A stretch of DNA of 64,000 nt from Rahnella woolbedingensis (lineage in GTDB: Bacteria > Pseudomonadota > Gammaproteobacteria > Enterobacterales > Enterobacteriaceae): the NCBI RefSeq assembly GCF_003602095.1, contig NZ_RAHH01000003.1, forward strand, positions 124,001 through 188,000, given 5' to 3'. The position numbers were made by a program, and so were the translations under genes. The stretch's first letter is position 1. The number at the start of each line of letters is the position of its first letter. This document shows, piece after piece, positions 1 to 7,485 of this stretch. Under the pieces are notes generated by a model. That model was not told the DNA's origin. It made no database searches and was given only the letters and a program-made list of their open reading frames with translations.

Positions 1-334
1 CGTGTTTCTCAACTGCATTCAGTATAGCAATAAATCGAAATTTTGCAGGACAGCTGTTCCTATCGCTTTGATAGTATCTGTCTAATAGACAATTTCGCAA
101 TTGAGAGGCCACCTTATCACGCTGATTTTTAAGGTGGATAGGAATTTTCCTGAACATGGGGGATATTAAGGCGGAGATAATAAAATAATGCTGATAATAA
201 TTTTCATTCCGCTGTTAGAATATTATTAAATGTAAGCTAAAATGTTGGTGTGTATATTTTCGCCGTGGTTTGTATAAGAGAGTGGTTTATTCATCGTAAG
301 TAATTACTGTCATGAATTAGTATTTCAAAAAGAT
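1..334. other. Left-edge intergenic stretch, no gene recognised
   Basis: No convincing reading frame is seen here on either strand. The stretch is AT-rich. One short inverted repeat is present: CCACCTTA at 109-116 pairs with TAAGGTGG at 130-137. It has no T-tract, so it is not a clear terminator. It may be part of a leader or promoter of a gene lying left of the window. Confidence 0.5.
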
Positions 335-357
335 AACGGCAGGGGACACCTGCCGTT
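335..357 (-). terminator. Intrinsic terminator after the anti-sigma gene
   Basis: AACGGCAGG (335-343) pairs perfectly with CCTGCCGTT (349-357) around a 5-base loop. Reading on the minus strand, T-rich sequence follows the stem, as expected for the end of the sigma/anti-sigma transcript. A short T run also follows on the plus strand, so it may work both ways. Confidence 0.75.
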
Positions 358-395
358 TTATATTGTTATGTCGCCGATCATATTCCCGCAGGGGA

Positions 396-1073
396 TCAAA
401 GCGCCAGAGCACCGCTGTACAGTACCGCACCGGTCGGTTGTCCGGTCGGCGAGCCTCCGCGTGGTTCCAGACTTATCGCCAGCGTATAACCCGGATCAGG
501 CATTTTTTCTGCCAGCGCCAGCTGCGTCGGTTGTTGCGTATTCAGCAGGCCGAGCGAACGTGGTTTCCCGCCCGGCGGAATCGCCCACAGTTCAAGGCTG
601 CGGTTGTCGGCAATACCCTGCGCTTTCAGCGGTGTCAGCATCAGGCTGCGCGTGCTCATATCAACACTGACCACCCATTGCCCGTTCTGCGCACCGTCGC
701 TGCTGGCGAGAATAGCCACCGGCGTCGGAGCTTCGGGCTGAACCAGCAGGCGTGGGATAAGTAACAGCGCCGCAAGTCCGGCGGCCAGCGCCCAGCCGAT
801 ATACGCGCGCACCGGCCTTTTGGCGGGCACCGGTAACCTGGCGGGTTGCAGTGCAAGATTATGCTGAATGCGTTTCCACACCGAAGCGGGCGGGAAAACC
901 GGGACAATCTGATTATCCAGCTGTGTGAACGCTTCCTGCCAGCGGGCAACTTCTGCCGCCAGTTCCGGGTCATTTTGAATTTTTTGCTCGAACTGAATTC
1001 GGGCTGCGCCGCGCAAGGTGCCGAGCGCATATTCAGCCGCGAGGGCAGCATGATAATGGCTTCTGCTTTTCAT
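396..1073 (-). CDS. Anti-sigma factor, RskA/ChrR-like
   Basis: A 225-residue protein that should hold the neighbouring ECF sigma factor inactive at the inner membrane. Residues 1-75 form a cytosolic part like the zinc-free anti-sigma domain of the RskA family (HYHAALAAEYALGTL at the N-terminus, an acidic helix, then a VWKRIQ motif). One membrane segment covers about residues 90-110. Residues 115-225 form a periplasmic RskA-type domain with the typical LELWAIPPGG and YTLAISLEP stretches. Its ATG overlaps the sigma gene stop codon by four bases (ATGA), so the two are translationally coupled. The signal it senses cannot be read from sequence. Confidence 0.85.
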   Translation of the reverse strand: MKSRSHYHAALAAEYALGTLRGAARIQFEQKIQNDPELAAEVARWQEAFTQLDNQIVPVFPPASVWKRIQHNLALQPARLPVPAKRPVRAYIGWALAAGLAALLLIPRLLVQPEAPTPVAILASSDGAQNGQWVVSVDMSTRSLMLTPLKAQGIADNRSLELWAIPPGGKPRSLGLLNTQQPTQLALAEKMPDPGYTLAISLEPRGGSPTGQPTGAVLYSGALAL

Positions 1074-1651
1074 AGTCCTACGCAGCTCTTTAAGTGATCC
1101 AGGGCGCGACGGATCCAGCTTTTAATCGTCCCCAGAGGTTGTTGTAGATGTGATGAGACCTCACCGTGCGACAGGCCCTGATAATAGGCAAGGGTCAGGC
1201 TTTGTCTTTGTTCGGCAGGAAGGTGCGAGAGGCAGTCGGCCAGTATTTTGGCGTCGCTGTCCTGTTGCAGCCGTTGCAAGGGTTCATCGCTGTCGCTGGC
1301 ATCGTATTCGCCCTGATTGTCATCCAGTTCATCTAACTGGTTGTCGCTCCCGCGCATCCAGTCGATGGCGCGGTTGCGGACAATGTGGGTGAGCCAGGTC
1401 ATCGGGGAACTCAGCGCCGGATTATACGAACCGGCGCGGTTCCACGCGGTGATATAGCTGTCATGCAATACTTCTTCTGCCCAGGCGTGCCGGCGCAGCA
1501 TTCTCAGCGCGACGGCAAAAAGCCGGGGGGACGTCAGACGGTATAACTGCTCAAATGCCTGTCGATCGCCAACGGCCATGGCGCTCATCAGTTGACGCTG
1601 TACTTCCAGCGCTTTCTCTGGTGTTGGCTTTACTAAAAAATTGTCATGCAT
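1070..1651 (-). CDS. ECF-family RNA polymerase sigma factor, SigK-like
   Basis: A 193-residue extracytoplasmic-function sigma factor. Region 2 (about residues 28-98) contains LYRLTSPRLFAVALRML and the -10 recognition helix TWLTHIVRNRAIDWMRG. An acidic linker (DELDDNQGEYDASDSDE) follows. Region 4 (about 137-190) has LPAEQRQSLTLAYYQGLSHGE and the helix GTIKSWIRRALDHLK. The ATG at 1651 is preceded by AGGACGGGCGA as ribosome site. It lies 64 bp after the fasciclin gene in the same direction and overlaps the anti-sigma gene. The arrangement resembles mycobacterial sigK-rskA; the subgroup assignment is inference. Confidence 0.9.
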   Translation of the reverse strand: MHDNFLVKPTPEKALEVQRQLMSAMAVGDRQAFEQLYRLTSPRLFAVALRMLRRHAWAEEVLHDSYITAWNRAGSYNPALSSPMTWLTHIVRNRAIDWMRGSDNQLDELDDNQGEYDASDSDEPLQRLQQDSDAKILADCLSHLPAEQRQSLTLAYYQGLSHGEVSSHLQQPLGTIKSWIRRALDHLKSCVGL

Positions 1652-1715
1652 TCGCCCGTCCTGACTTGCTGAGGTGCAGTTTCATAAAGAAATCATGCAC
1701 TCAGTATAGCCGGTA

Positions 1716-2279
1716 TTATTTTGGCATCAGCACGGTATCAATGACGTCGATCACACCGTTCTTCTGCTGGACGTCATAAGTACTGATATTGGCGACATTC
1801 CCTTTGCCATCTTTCAGCTGAATATTGTGCGGTCCATTGTTCATGATCCACAGTGGCTGGCCGTTTACGGTTTTCAGTTCCGCCGTTCCGTTGCCTTTTT
1901 TCAGCAGTTTTTCGAGATCTTTCATTTCATACTTACCGGCCACTACGTGGTAGGTCAGGATGCTGGTCAGCGTGGCTTTGTTCTCAGGTTTCACCAGACT
2001 GTCGACGGTGCCTGCGGGTAATTTAGCGAAAGCGGCGTTGGTCGGCGCAAACACGGTGAACGGACCTTTACCCTGCAGGGTATCCACCAGACCGGCGGCT
2101 TTCACAGCGGCAACCAATGTGGTGTGGTCTTTCGAGTTCAGGGCGTTTTCTACGATATTTTTAGAAGGATACATTTCAGCGCCACCGACCATGGTGGTGC
2201 TTTGGGACATCATTGCAGCCATTGACGCAGTGCTCAGCAGCAGGGAAGCACAGATAGCGGTACGGATTAATGTTTTCAT
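1716..2279 (-). CDS. Exported fasciclin-domain protein
   Basis: A 187-residue secreted protein. Residues 1-21 are a signal peptide (Lys-Arg start, hydrophobic core, cleavage near SMA-AMM). The rest is one fasciclin (FAS1) domain, with the two signature stretches GPFTVFAPTNAAFAKLP and a later ILTYHVVAGKY, ending in GVIDVIDTVLMPK. I chose the ATG at 2279 because AAGGA lies eight bases upstream and the signal peptide begins there; an in-frame start 14 codons earlier has neither. FAS1 proteins are usually involved in adhesion or envelope interactions. Placed upstream of the ECF sigma pair, it is probably a target of that sigma factor, as MPT70/MPT83 are of SigK in mycobacteria. Confidence 0.9.
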   Translation of the reverse strand: MKTLIRTAICASLLLSTASMAAMMSQSTTMVGGAEMYPSKNIVENALNSKDHTTLVAAVKAAGLVDTLQGKGPFTVFAPTNAAFAKLPAGTVDSLVKPENKATLTSILTYHVVAGKYEMKDLEKLLKKGNGTAELKTVNGQPLWIMNNGPHNIQLKDGKGNVANISTYDVQQKNGVIDVIDTVLMPK

Positions 2280-2328
2280 GATGTAGTCCTTTGTCGTTGA
2301 GTAGGTAAGGTCTTGCCTCACATCTATA

Positions 2329-2357
2329 CATACGAATGACCCCCCGCTTTTGGATGC
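2329..2357 (-). promoter_or_regulatory. Candidate ECF promoter for the fasciclin gene
   Basis: On the minus strand GCATCC (2357-2352) is followed after 17 bases by CGTATG (2334-2329), about 50 bp upstream of the fasciclin ATG. Mycobacterial SigK promoters are described as CCATCC and CCGAAT with similar spacing, so the -35 element fits better than the -10. This is a single-site guess. Confidence 0.35.
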
Positions 2358-2445
2358 AGGAAAAACGATAAAAAATCGAAATTAATGAAAGTATTTCTCA
2401 ACCTGTTGATAGAAAAGAATAAACAGGGAATAAAAAAGAGAAAAG

Positions 2446-2477
2446 AAAAAGCCACGTCGTCTGAACGTGGCTTTTTT
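2446..2477 (-). terminator. Intrinsic terminator after rhtA
   Basis: AAAAAGCCACGT (2446-2457) pairs with ACGTGGCTTTTT (2465-2476) around a 7-base loop. A T-tract follows on the minus strand, just beyond the rhtA stop codon. Confidence 0.85.
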
Positions 2478-2509
2478 AACTGGCAGGGGCGGAATTTTTA
2501 CAGGAAAGA

Positions 2510-3523
2510 TTACTTGCCGGAAGGATTATTGCCGGGAATATCGACCGTTTCTATTTTCGTTTTCCGCTGAAGCGTTAGCGTCGAACCCGCCGATGCCGCG
2601 ATAATGGCCGCCAGTCCGAGCCACTGTGTGCCCGTCAGGAACTCGCCGAGGAAGATAATGCCGGAAAGCGCCGCCATCGCCGGTTCCATGCTCATCAGCG
2701 TACCGAAGGTTTTGGCCGGTAATTTGGTCAGCGCCATCATTTCCAGTGAATAAGGGATAGCCGAAGTGAGCAGGGCGATAAGCAGGCCCAGCGGCAGGAT
2801 TTCCCAGCTGAATATAGACGTCTTCGCCTGGATGACACCGATAGGGAAGAATATCAGTGCGGCAATCAGCGAGCCCATCGCGGCGGTGCCGGGGCCATAG
2901 CTGCTGCCTGCACGTTGTCCGGCAAGAATGTAAATCGCCCAGCACGCGCCCGCAATCAGGGCAAAACAGGCGCCTTTGAGATCAACACCGCCCGCGCTTT
3001 GCCCGATTGGCAGCAGGAAAAGTAATCCGGTGACAGCCAGCACCACCCAGACAAAATCAACAGGTCTGCGCGAAGAGAACATGGCGACGGCCAGCGGGCC
3101 GGTAAATTCCAGTGCAACGGCAATGCCGAGCGGCACGGTACGCAGCGCCAGATAAAAGGAGTAGTTCATGCAGCCCAGTGCCAGACCATACATCAGCAAG
3201 GATCGCAGATTGCCGCCGCGCATTTTCAGGCGCCACGGACGGAAATAGAGTAATAACAAAATCGAGCCGATACCCAGTCGCAACGCGGTGACGCCTTGCG
3301 GCCCGACTACCGGGAACAACGTTTTGGCCAGTGACGCGCCGCCCTGCAAGGAAAGCATGGCTACCAGCAGCAACAGGATCGCCACCAGGGGAGATGATTT
3401 TTTAGGTAAAGCCGGAACCGGAGGGCTGTTGTTATTTGTCGCAGGCGGCAGAGCGGTCTGCGTTTCCTGCGGCGAATTCTGTCCTGAATGAGTCATCCTT
3501 TGAGCCTTTTGAGGTGATTCCAT
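2510..3523 (-). CDS. rhtA: Threonine/homoserine exporter RhtA (EamA family)
   Basis: An inner-membrane exporter of threonine and homoserine of the drug/metabolite transporter superfamily, with about ten membrane segments in two EamA repeats. The sequence follows E. coli RhtA closely through LQGGASLAKTLFP, VPLGIAVALEFTGPLAVA, SSRRPVDFVWVVLAV, GACWAIYILAGQRAG and KTFGTLMSMEPAMAALSG. It has 337 residues against about 295 in E. coli. The extra length is a polar, Pro/Gln-rich N-terminal tail of about 40 residues. The start is uncertain: neither 3523 nor the in-frame ATG at 3496 has an ideally placed ribosome site. Adjacent divergent ompX matches the E. coli order. Confidence 0.93.
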   Translation of the reverse strand: MESPQKAQRMTHSGQNSPQETQTALPPATNNNSPPVPALPKKSSPLVAILLLLVAMLSLQGGASLAKTLFPVVGPQGVTALRLGIGSILLLLYFRPWRLKMRGGNLRSLLMYGLALGCMNYSFYLALRTVPLGIAVALEFTGPLAVAMFSSRRPVDFVWVVLAVTGLLFLLPIGQSAGGVDLKGACFALIAGACWAIYILAGQRAGSSYGPGTAAMGSLIAALIFFPIGVIQAKTSIFSWEILPLGLLIALLTSAIPYSLEMMALTKLPAKTFGTLMSMEPAMAALSGIIFLGEFLTGTQWLGLAAIIAASAGSTLTLQRKTKIETVDIPGNNPSGK

Positions 3524-3907
3524 TAATACAGAATCTTTTAGATTTATAGTTTTGAAAAGAAAGGTAAAGCACGGTCAGTGTAGAGGGAAAACGGGAGAGA
3601 AAAAATCCTGAAAAAAAGTTTTTTTCAGAACGTGTTTTTTTAAAAGAAGCGAAAAAACGCCTGAAAAGTGTCCGTTTTTTGTCCATCTAATTAGGAATTA
3701 TCTGCTAATTTCAAAAAGTTCAATAAGTTTAACTTATAGTTTATGTGACGAAAATCCCAATAAAATGAATGAAATAGGTAGTACTGGAAACTTCCTGTTA
3801 CACCATATGATGCTTTGGACATCTTAATTGAGGCAGAGTTTCACACTGTTTTTTGTTATATTTTCGAACGTGAAGGTTACTTTGGTTTCTCATTTGAGGT
3901 GGTTACG
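3524..3907. other. rhtA-ompX intergenic region
   Basis: An AT-rich divergent promoter region of about 380 bp, with no convincing gene. It contains a palindrome at 3609-3629: CTG plus seven A, a central G, then seven T plus CAG. Runs of T follow on the plus strand, so it could form a weak hairpin. The ompX promoter must lie in the right half, but I cannot assign its -35/-10 boxes with confidence. Confidence 0.5.
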
Positions 3908-4438
3908 ATGAAAAAAATCGCATGTCTTTCCGCATTAGCTTGCGTAGTAGCACTGGGCGCATCAAGCGCATTCGCTGACACCAGCACCGTTACCGCTGGT
4001 TATGCTCAGGGTGATATGCAAGGCGTTGCTAACAAAGCAAACGGCTTCAACTTAAAATACCGCTGGGAACAAGATAACAACCCGCTGGGCGTTATCGGTT
4101 CTTTCACTTACATCGAAGATGACAGCACTCCGGCATCGGGTGACTACCGTAAAGGTTCTTACTACGGCATCACTGCAGGTCCTGCTTACCGTCTGAATGA
4201 CTGGGCTTCCATCTACGGTGTTGTAGGTGTGGGTTACGGTAAATTCCAGTACACCGAAAACACGGCTTCAACCGCTGACCGTTCAAAGTCTGACAGCAGC
4301 GATTACGGCTTCTCTTACGGTGCTGGTATGCAGTTCAACCCAATCAAAAACGTTGCTCTTGACGTTTCCTACGAACAGTCCCGCATCCGCAGTGTTGATG
4401 TTGGTACCTGGATCGCAGGCGTGGGTTACAGCTTCTAA
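3908..4438 (+). CDS. ompX: Outer membrane protein OmpX
   Basis: A 176-residue precursor of the eight-stranded outer-membrane barrel OmpX. Residues 1-23 are a signal peptide cleaved near AFA-DTS. The mature part keeps the family signatures GFNLKYRWEQDNNPLGVIGSFTY, YYGITAGPAYRLNDWASIYG and the C-terminal strand VGTWIAGVGYSF, ending in Phe as outer-membrane proteins do. The loop around residues 125-140 (ENTASTADRSKSDSSDYG) is longer than in E. coli, as is common for exposed loops. The start at 3908 is supported by GAGGTGG upstream; the longer in-frame reading from 3815 has no ribosome site and would bury the signal peptide. Confidence 0.97.
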   Translation: MKKIACLSALACVVALGASSAFADTSTVTAGYAQGDMQGVANKANGFNLKYRWEQDNNPLGVIGSFTYIEDDSTPASGDYRKGSYYGITAGPAYRLNDWASIYGVVGVGYGKFQYTENTASTADRSKSDSSDYGFSYGAGMQFNPIKNVALDVSYEQSRIRSVDVGTWIAGVGYSF

Positions 4439-4483
4439 TTCTTCGCCCTGCGTAACGCTTTGCCGTTACACAACCGCGAAAAC

Positions 4484-4511
4484 AAAAACCGCTCAATTGA
4501 GCGGTTTTTTT
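4484..4511. terminator. Bidirectional terminator between ompX and the Mo enzyme gene
   Basis: A perfect palindrome at 4486-4507 (AAACCGCTCAA and its complement) has an A-run before it and a T-run after it. It can end both the rightward ompX transcript and the leftward oxidoreductase transcript. Confidence 0.85.
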
Positions 4512-4535
4512 ATGGCTGTCATATCAGGATGTTCA

Positions 4536-5300
4536 TCAAATCCCGCTATACCAGTTATAGCCCTGATCTTCCCAGTAGCCGCCGGGGTTCTCGTTGGTGA
4601 CGAAAATCGCGCCGATGTGCTTGGCATTTTTGAAGCCGAGCTTGGTGGGCATCCGCAGACGGAGCGGATAACCGAAATCCGGAGGCAAAGGCTTACCGCC
4701 GAAATCCAGCGCCAGAATGGTTTGCGGATGCAGCGCCGTCGCCATATCGATGCTGGAATAGTAGCGGTCGTCGCATTTAAACCCGACATATTTAGCGGTC
4801 AGATCCGCGCCGACGTGCTGTAAAAACGTTTTCAGCGGCACGCCTTTCCACTGCCCGATGGCGCTCCAGCCTTCAATACAAATCAGACGGGTGATCTGAC
4901 TTTCCTGCGGCAGTCGCTGCAACTGTTCCAGCGTCCACGGGGCTTTCTTTTGTACCAGACCGGAGACTTCCAGCCGGTAATTGGGGATGTCGATCTCCGG
5001 CACGTTATATTCCGGATAATAGGCATTGAACCTGAACGGCGTGGTGATTTGGTCGGCGCGGTAGGTTTGTGCCAGTTTCTGGCCGCTGAACAGCCAGCCC
5101 TGCACGCGATCATTCCAGCGTGACATCGCCCACAGCACTTTATCGACCTCGTCACCGTCTTGCAGATTACAGCCAGTCAGCATCGAAACCGCGCCTAACG
5201 TGAGACCTGAACGCAATAACATTCGGCGCTGAATATTGACCAGCTGTTTGCGCTGATCGGGCTCAAGAATAATTTTTGGCCGGCGTGATTTATCACTCAT
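4536..5300 (-). CDS. Periplasmic molybdopterin-dependent oxidoreductase (sulfite oxidase fold)
   Basis: A 254-residue enzyme of the sulfite-oxidase/YedY superfamily. An N-terminal twin-arginine-like signal (RRMLLRSG, Arg25-Arg26) leads to a lipobox LTGC with Cys44, suggesting Tat export and lipid anchoring. The core has the family stretch PNYRLEVSGLV. Cys141, in RLICIEGWSAIGQWKG, is the expected molybdenum thiolate ligand. It is shorter than E. coli MsrP (334 residues), so it is a relative and not an orthologue. It overlaps the cytochrome b gene by eight bases and would take electrons from it, or give electrons to it. The substrate is unknown; methionine sulfoxide or another oxidised compound is a guess from the two-component system next door. 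Confidence 0.85.
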   Translation of the reverse strand: MSDKSRRPKIILEPDQRKQLVNIQRRMLLRSGLTLGAVSMLTGCNLQDGDEVDKVLWAMSRWNDRVQGWLFSGQKLAQTYRADQITTPFRFNAYYPEYNVPEIDIPNYRLEVSGLVQKKAPWTLEQLQRLPQESQITRLICIEGWSAIGQWKGVPLKTFLQHVGADLTAKYVGFKCDDRYYSSIDMATALHPQTILALDFGGKPLPPDFGYPLRLRMPTKLGFKNAKHIGAIFVTNENPGGYWEDQGYNWYSGI

Positions 5301-5934
5301 CGGCGCTTTCCTCCGTACTTATCTTTTTGCCGCCGGTCAGCATCGCCACGAAGGTTTTAGGCACCAGCAGAACCATCAGTACGTGAATAATGACGAACAG
5401 CATCACGCCGCTCATCGCAAAAAAATGCACATAACGCGCGATATCAAAACCGCCGAACAGCCACACCAGCCCGCTGAACTGCACGGGTTTCCAGATGGAT
5501 AATCCGGAAAGCAAAAGCAATACGCCGAGCACCAGAACGCCGCTGTACATCAGTTTTTGTACGGCGTTGTACTGCCCGAGTTTGTGGGGAAGTTTGAATG
5601 TCAGCGCACGAACGGTATCGCGCCAGACGGAACCGGGTGAAAAGGGCAGGAAATCGCGTCTGAAATGGCCGCTGAAAAAGCTCCACAGAATATAGAAAAG
5701 GGCGTTAGCTGCCAGCAGCCACATCACCGCCAGATGCCAGGCGATGTTACCGCCCAGCCAGCCGCCGAGAGTTGTGTTTTGCGGGAAGGTGAACGCGAAA
5801 ATCGGGTCGGCGTTATAAATCCCCCAGCCGCTCATGACCATGCCGATCATGGCCAGCAGATTGATCCAGTGACAAATGCGCACCGGCCAGGAATGCACCC
5901 TGCGTTTTCGAAGGGGAGAGGGCTGAGGTTTCAC
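5293..5934 (-). CDS. Membrane cytochrome b partner of the Mo enzyme
   Basis: A 213-residue integral membrane protein of the NiFe-hydrogenase/thiosulfate-reductase cytochrome b family (four to five membrane helices). Candidate haem ligands are His22 (RICHWINLL), His67 (AWHLAVMW), His170 (ARYVHFFAM) and His184 (VIIHVLMV). It starts with GTG at 5934 with AGGAG eight bases upstream. It is transcribed after the small exported protein and overlaps the oxidoreductase gene, so it probably links quinones to that enzyme. It is not MsrQ-like in sequence, although the pairing recalls MsrPQ. Confidence 0.82.
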   Translation of the reverse strand: MKPQPSPLRKRRVHSWPVRICHWINLLAMIGMVMSGWGIYNADPIFAFTFPQNTTLGGWLGGNIAWHLAVMWLLAANALFYILWSFFSGHFRRDFLPFSPGSVWRDTVRALTFKLPHKLGQYNAVQKLMYSGVLVLGVLLLLSGLSIWKPVQFSGLVWLFGGFDIARYVHFFAMSGVMLFVIIHVLMVLLVPKTFVAMLTGGKKISTEESADE

Positions 5935-5973
5935 GGAAAAACTCCTGTTGTCCGGTAAGGCCGTCAGGCCGGA

Positions 5974-6597
5974 TTACATTGGTGGCGTGACGCCGTCTTT
6001 ACCCGCAGAAATGCCGCGTGCAACCAGGGAACCTTTGTCATCTTTCATCGCAAACAGTACGACTTTGGTGCCCGGTTTCAGCAGGCTGCGGTCGCCCGGC
6101 GCCAGCAGAACGACTGGGACATCGTCGGGAACGACAACCGTTTTCTCTGCATCATGGTATTTAACGGTCAGCGTGCGGCCATTGCTGTTAACCAGTTTGC
6201 CGACGGTGCCGTTGGTCATGGTGTTGATTTTGCCGTCCGGCGATTCAAACGGGTTGAAACCCTCGCCACTGCCGCGCAGGCTTGGCGCGAATACGTGAAC
6301 TTCCAGCGCTTTCAGCGTGCCGTTCGCTTGTGGCACGGCGGCTGTGCCGATGAAGCTGTCAGCTTTGATATCACTGATCTGGCCTTTGGTGACGGAGTTG
6401 ATGCGGGTTTTGTCGGTGAGCTTAACGTCGAGTTTTTCGCCCTGACGGGTGGTGATTTGTACGGATGAGTCATTAACGGAATCGATGGTTCCGCGCGTCG
6501 GTTTGATCACGTTATCGGCGGCGAAAGCCGTTGCCATTGTGCTGCTCATCAGCAGAGAACCCAGTAACAAACCCGCAAGACGTTTGGTGGTATTCAT
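5974..6597 (-). CDS. Small exported protein of the Mo/cytochrome b cassette, function unknown
   Basis: A 207-residue secreted protein with a signal peptide (residues 1-27, cleaved near AFA-ADN). The mature part is built of beta-rich segments (TRGTIDSVNDSSVQITTRQGEKLDVKLTD and a second similar stretch VGKLVNSNGRTLTVKYHDAEKTVVVPDD), which looks like two repeats of an OB/DUF5666-like fold. It is the first gene of the three-gene leftward unit, with GGAG before the ATG. It has no cofactor motif and no cysteine in the mature part. A role as a metal or redox sensor, or as a chaperone for the enzyme, is only a possibility. Confidence 0.7.
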   Translation of the reverse strand: MNTTKRLAGLLLGSLLMSSTMATAFAADNVIKPTRGTIDSVNDSSVQITTRQGEKLDVKLTDKTRINSVTKGQISDIKADSFIGTAAVPQANGTLKALEVHVFAPSLRGSGEGFNPFESPDGKINTMTNGTVGKLVNSNGRTLTVKYHDAEKTVVVPDDVPVVLLAPGDRSLLKPGTKVVLFAMKDDKGSLVARGISAGKDGVTPPM

Positions 6598-6705
6598 TTT
6601 TAAATCTCCAGTTTCCGGCGTTATTTCATTTGGTTAAAAGAATCACTGAACCTGACAGTGATGAATAACTTCATTAAGAGTGGACGATAAACCGGGATCG
6701 GCTGA

Positions 6706-6734
6706 TGACAAATTGATGACAAAATTGTCATCAA
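6706..6734. promoter_or_regulatory. CusR/HprR-type operator between the redox cassette and the two-component genes
   Basis: TTGATGACAA (6713-6722) and TTGTCATCAA (6725-6734) form a perfect inverted repeat with a 2-base spacer. The core TGACAA-N2-TTGTCA equals the published CusR/HprR box of E. coli. A third half-site TGACAA starts at 6706, exactly 11 bp before the one in the palindrome. It lies about 76 bp before the response-regulator ATG and about 115 bp before the exported-protein gene, so it can serve both directions. Confidence 0.75.
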
Positions 6735-6810
6735 AGGTGTCTGGCGAAACTGATAAACTTGCCTGTGAATCATTCTTTGGGAGAATGGTCTTGCGGCGCT
6801 GAGGGCCTGA

Positions 6811-7485
6811 ATGCGGATACTGGTGATTGAAGATGATGTCAGTACGGGCGATTACCTGAAAAAAGGGCTGACCGAAGCCGGTTACAGCGTCGATCTGGCG
6901 CGTAACGGAGCCGACGGCCTGTTTCTGGCGCTGGAAGAAGGCTATGACACGGTGATCCTCGACGTCATGCTGCCCGGCCTCGACGGCTGGCAGGTGATGG
7001 AAGTCCTGCGCAAGAAAAGCGACGTGCCGGTGCTGTTTCTGACGGCCCGCGATGAAGTGCAGGATCGCATTCACGGGCTGGAACTGGGCGCTGACGATTA
7101 TCTGATCAAACCGTTCTCCTTTACCGAGCTGGTATTGCGCATCCGCACGTTGCTGCGCCGTCCTGCCGCCCGCGAGCCGGATATTTACTCCGTTGCTGAC
7201 CTTAACCTTGATGTCCTGCGCCGCCGCGTGACCCGTCAGGATCAGACCATCGCGCTGACCAATAAAGAATTCATGTTGTTACAGCTGCTGATGCGCCGTG
7301 AGGGCGAAGTGCTGTCACGCACCATGATCGCCTCGCAGGTATGGGATATGAATTTCGACAGCGACACCAACGTGGTGGATGTCGCCATCAAACGTCTGCG
7401 TGCCAAAGTTGACCGCGCCTTTGAGCTGAAACTGATCCACACCGTACGCGGCATTGGCTACGTCTGTGAGGTGCGCAATGTCTGA
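6811..7485 (+). CDS. OmpR-family response regulator, CusR/HprR type
   Basis: A 224-residue DNA-binding response regulator. The receiver domain (residues 1-115) has the acidic pair Asp8-Asp9, phosphoacceptor Asp51 (VILDVMLPG), Thr78 and Lys100 (YLIKPF). The winged-helix output domain (about 125-220) ends in the family motif HTVRGIGYV. It belongs to the heavy-metal-type group (CusR, HprR, CopR). The kinase gene overlaps its end by eight bases. The CusR/HprR-type palindrome upstream fits autoregulation and control of the divergent redox cassette. Confidence 0.92.
   Translation: MRILVIEDDVSTGDYLKKGLTEAGYSVDLARNGADGLFLALEEGYDTVILDVMLPGLDGWQVMEVLRKKSDVPVLFLTARDEVQDRIHGLELGADDYLIKPFSFTELVLRIRTLLRRPAAREPDIYSVADLNLDVLRRRVTRQDQTIALTNKEFMLLQLLMRREGEVLSRTMIASQVWDMNFDSDTNVVDVAIKRLRAKVDRAFELKLIHTVRGIGYVCEVRNV

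Noticed and set aside
3815-3907. Longer start for OmpX
   Set aside because: The extra 31 residues have no ribosome site and precede a normal signal peptide; GAGGTGG marks the start at 3908.
4536-5934. Calling the Mo enzyme and cytochrome MsrP and MsrQ
   Set aside because: The enzyme is about 80 residues shorter than MsrP, has a lipobox, and the cytochrome belongs to a different family from MsrQ.
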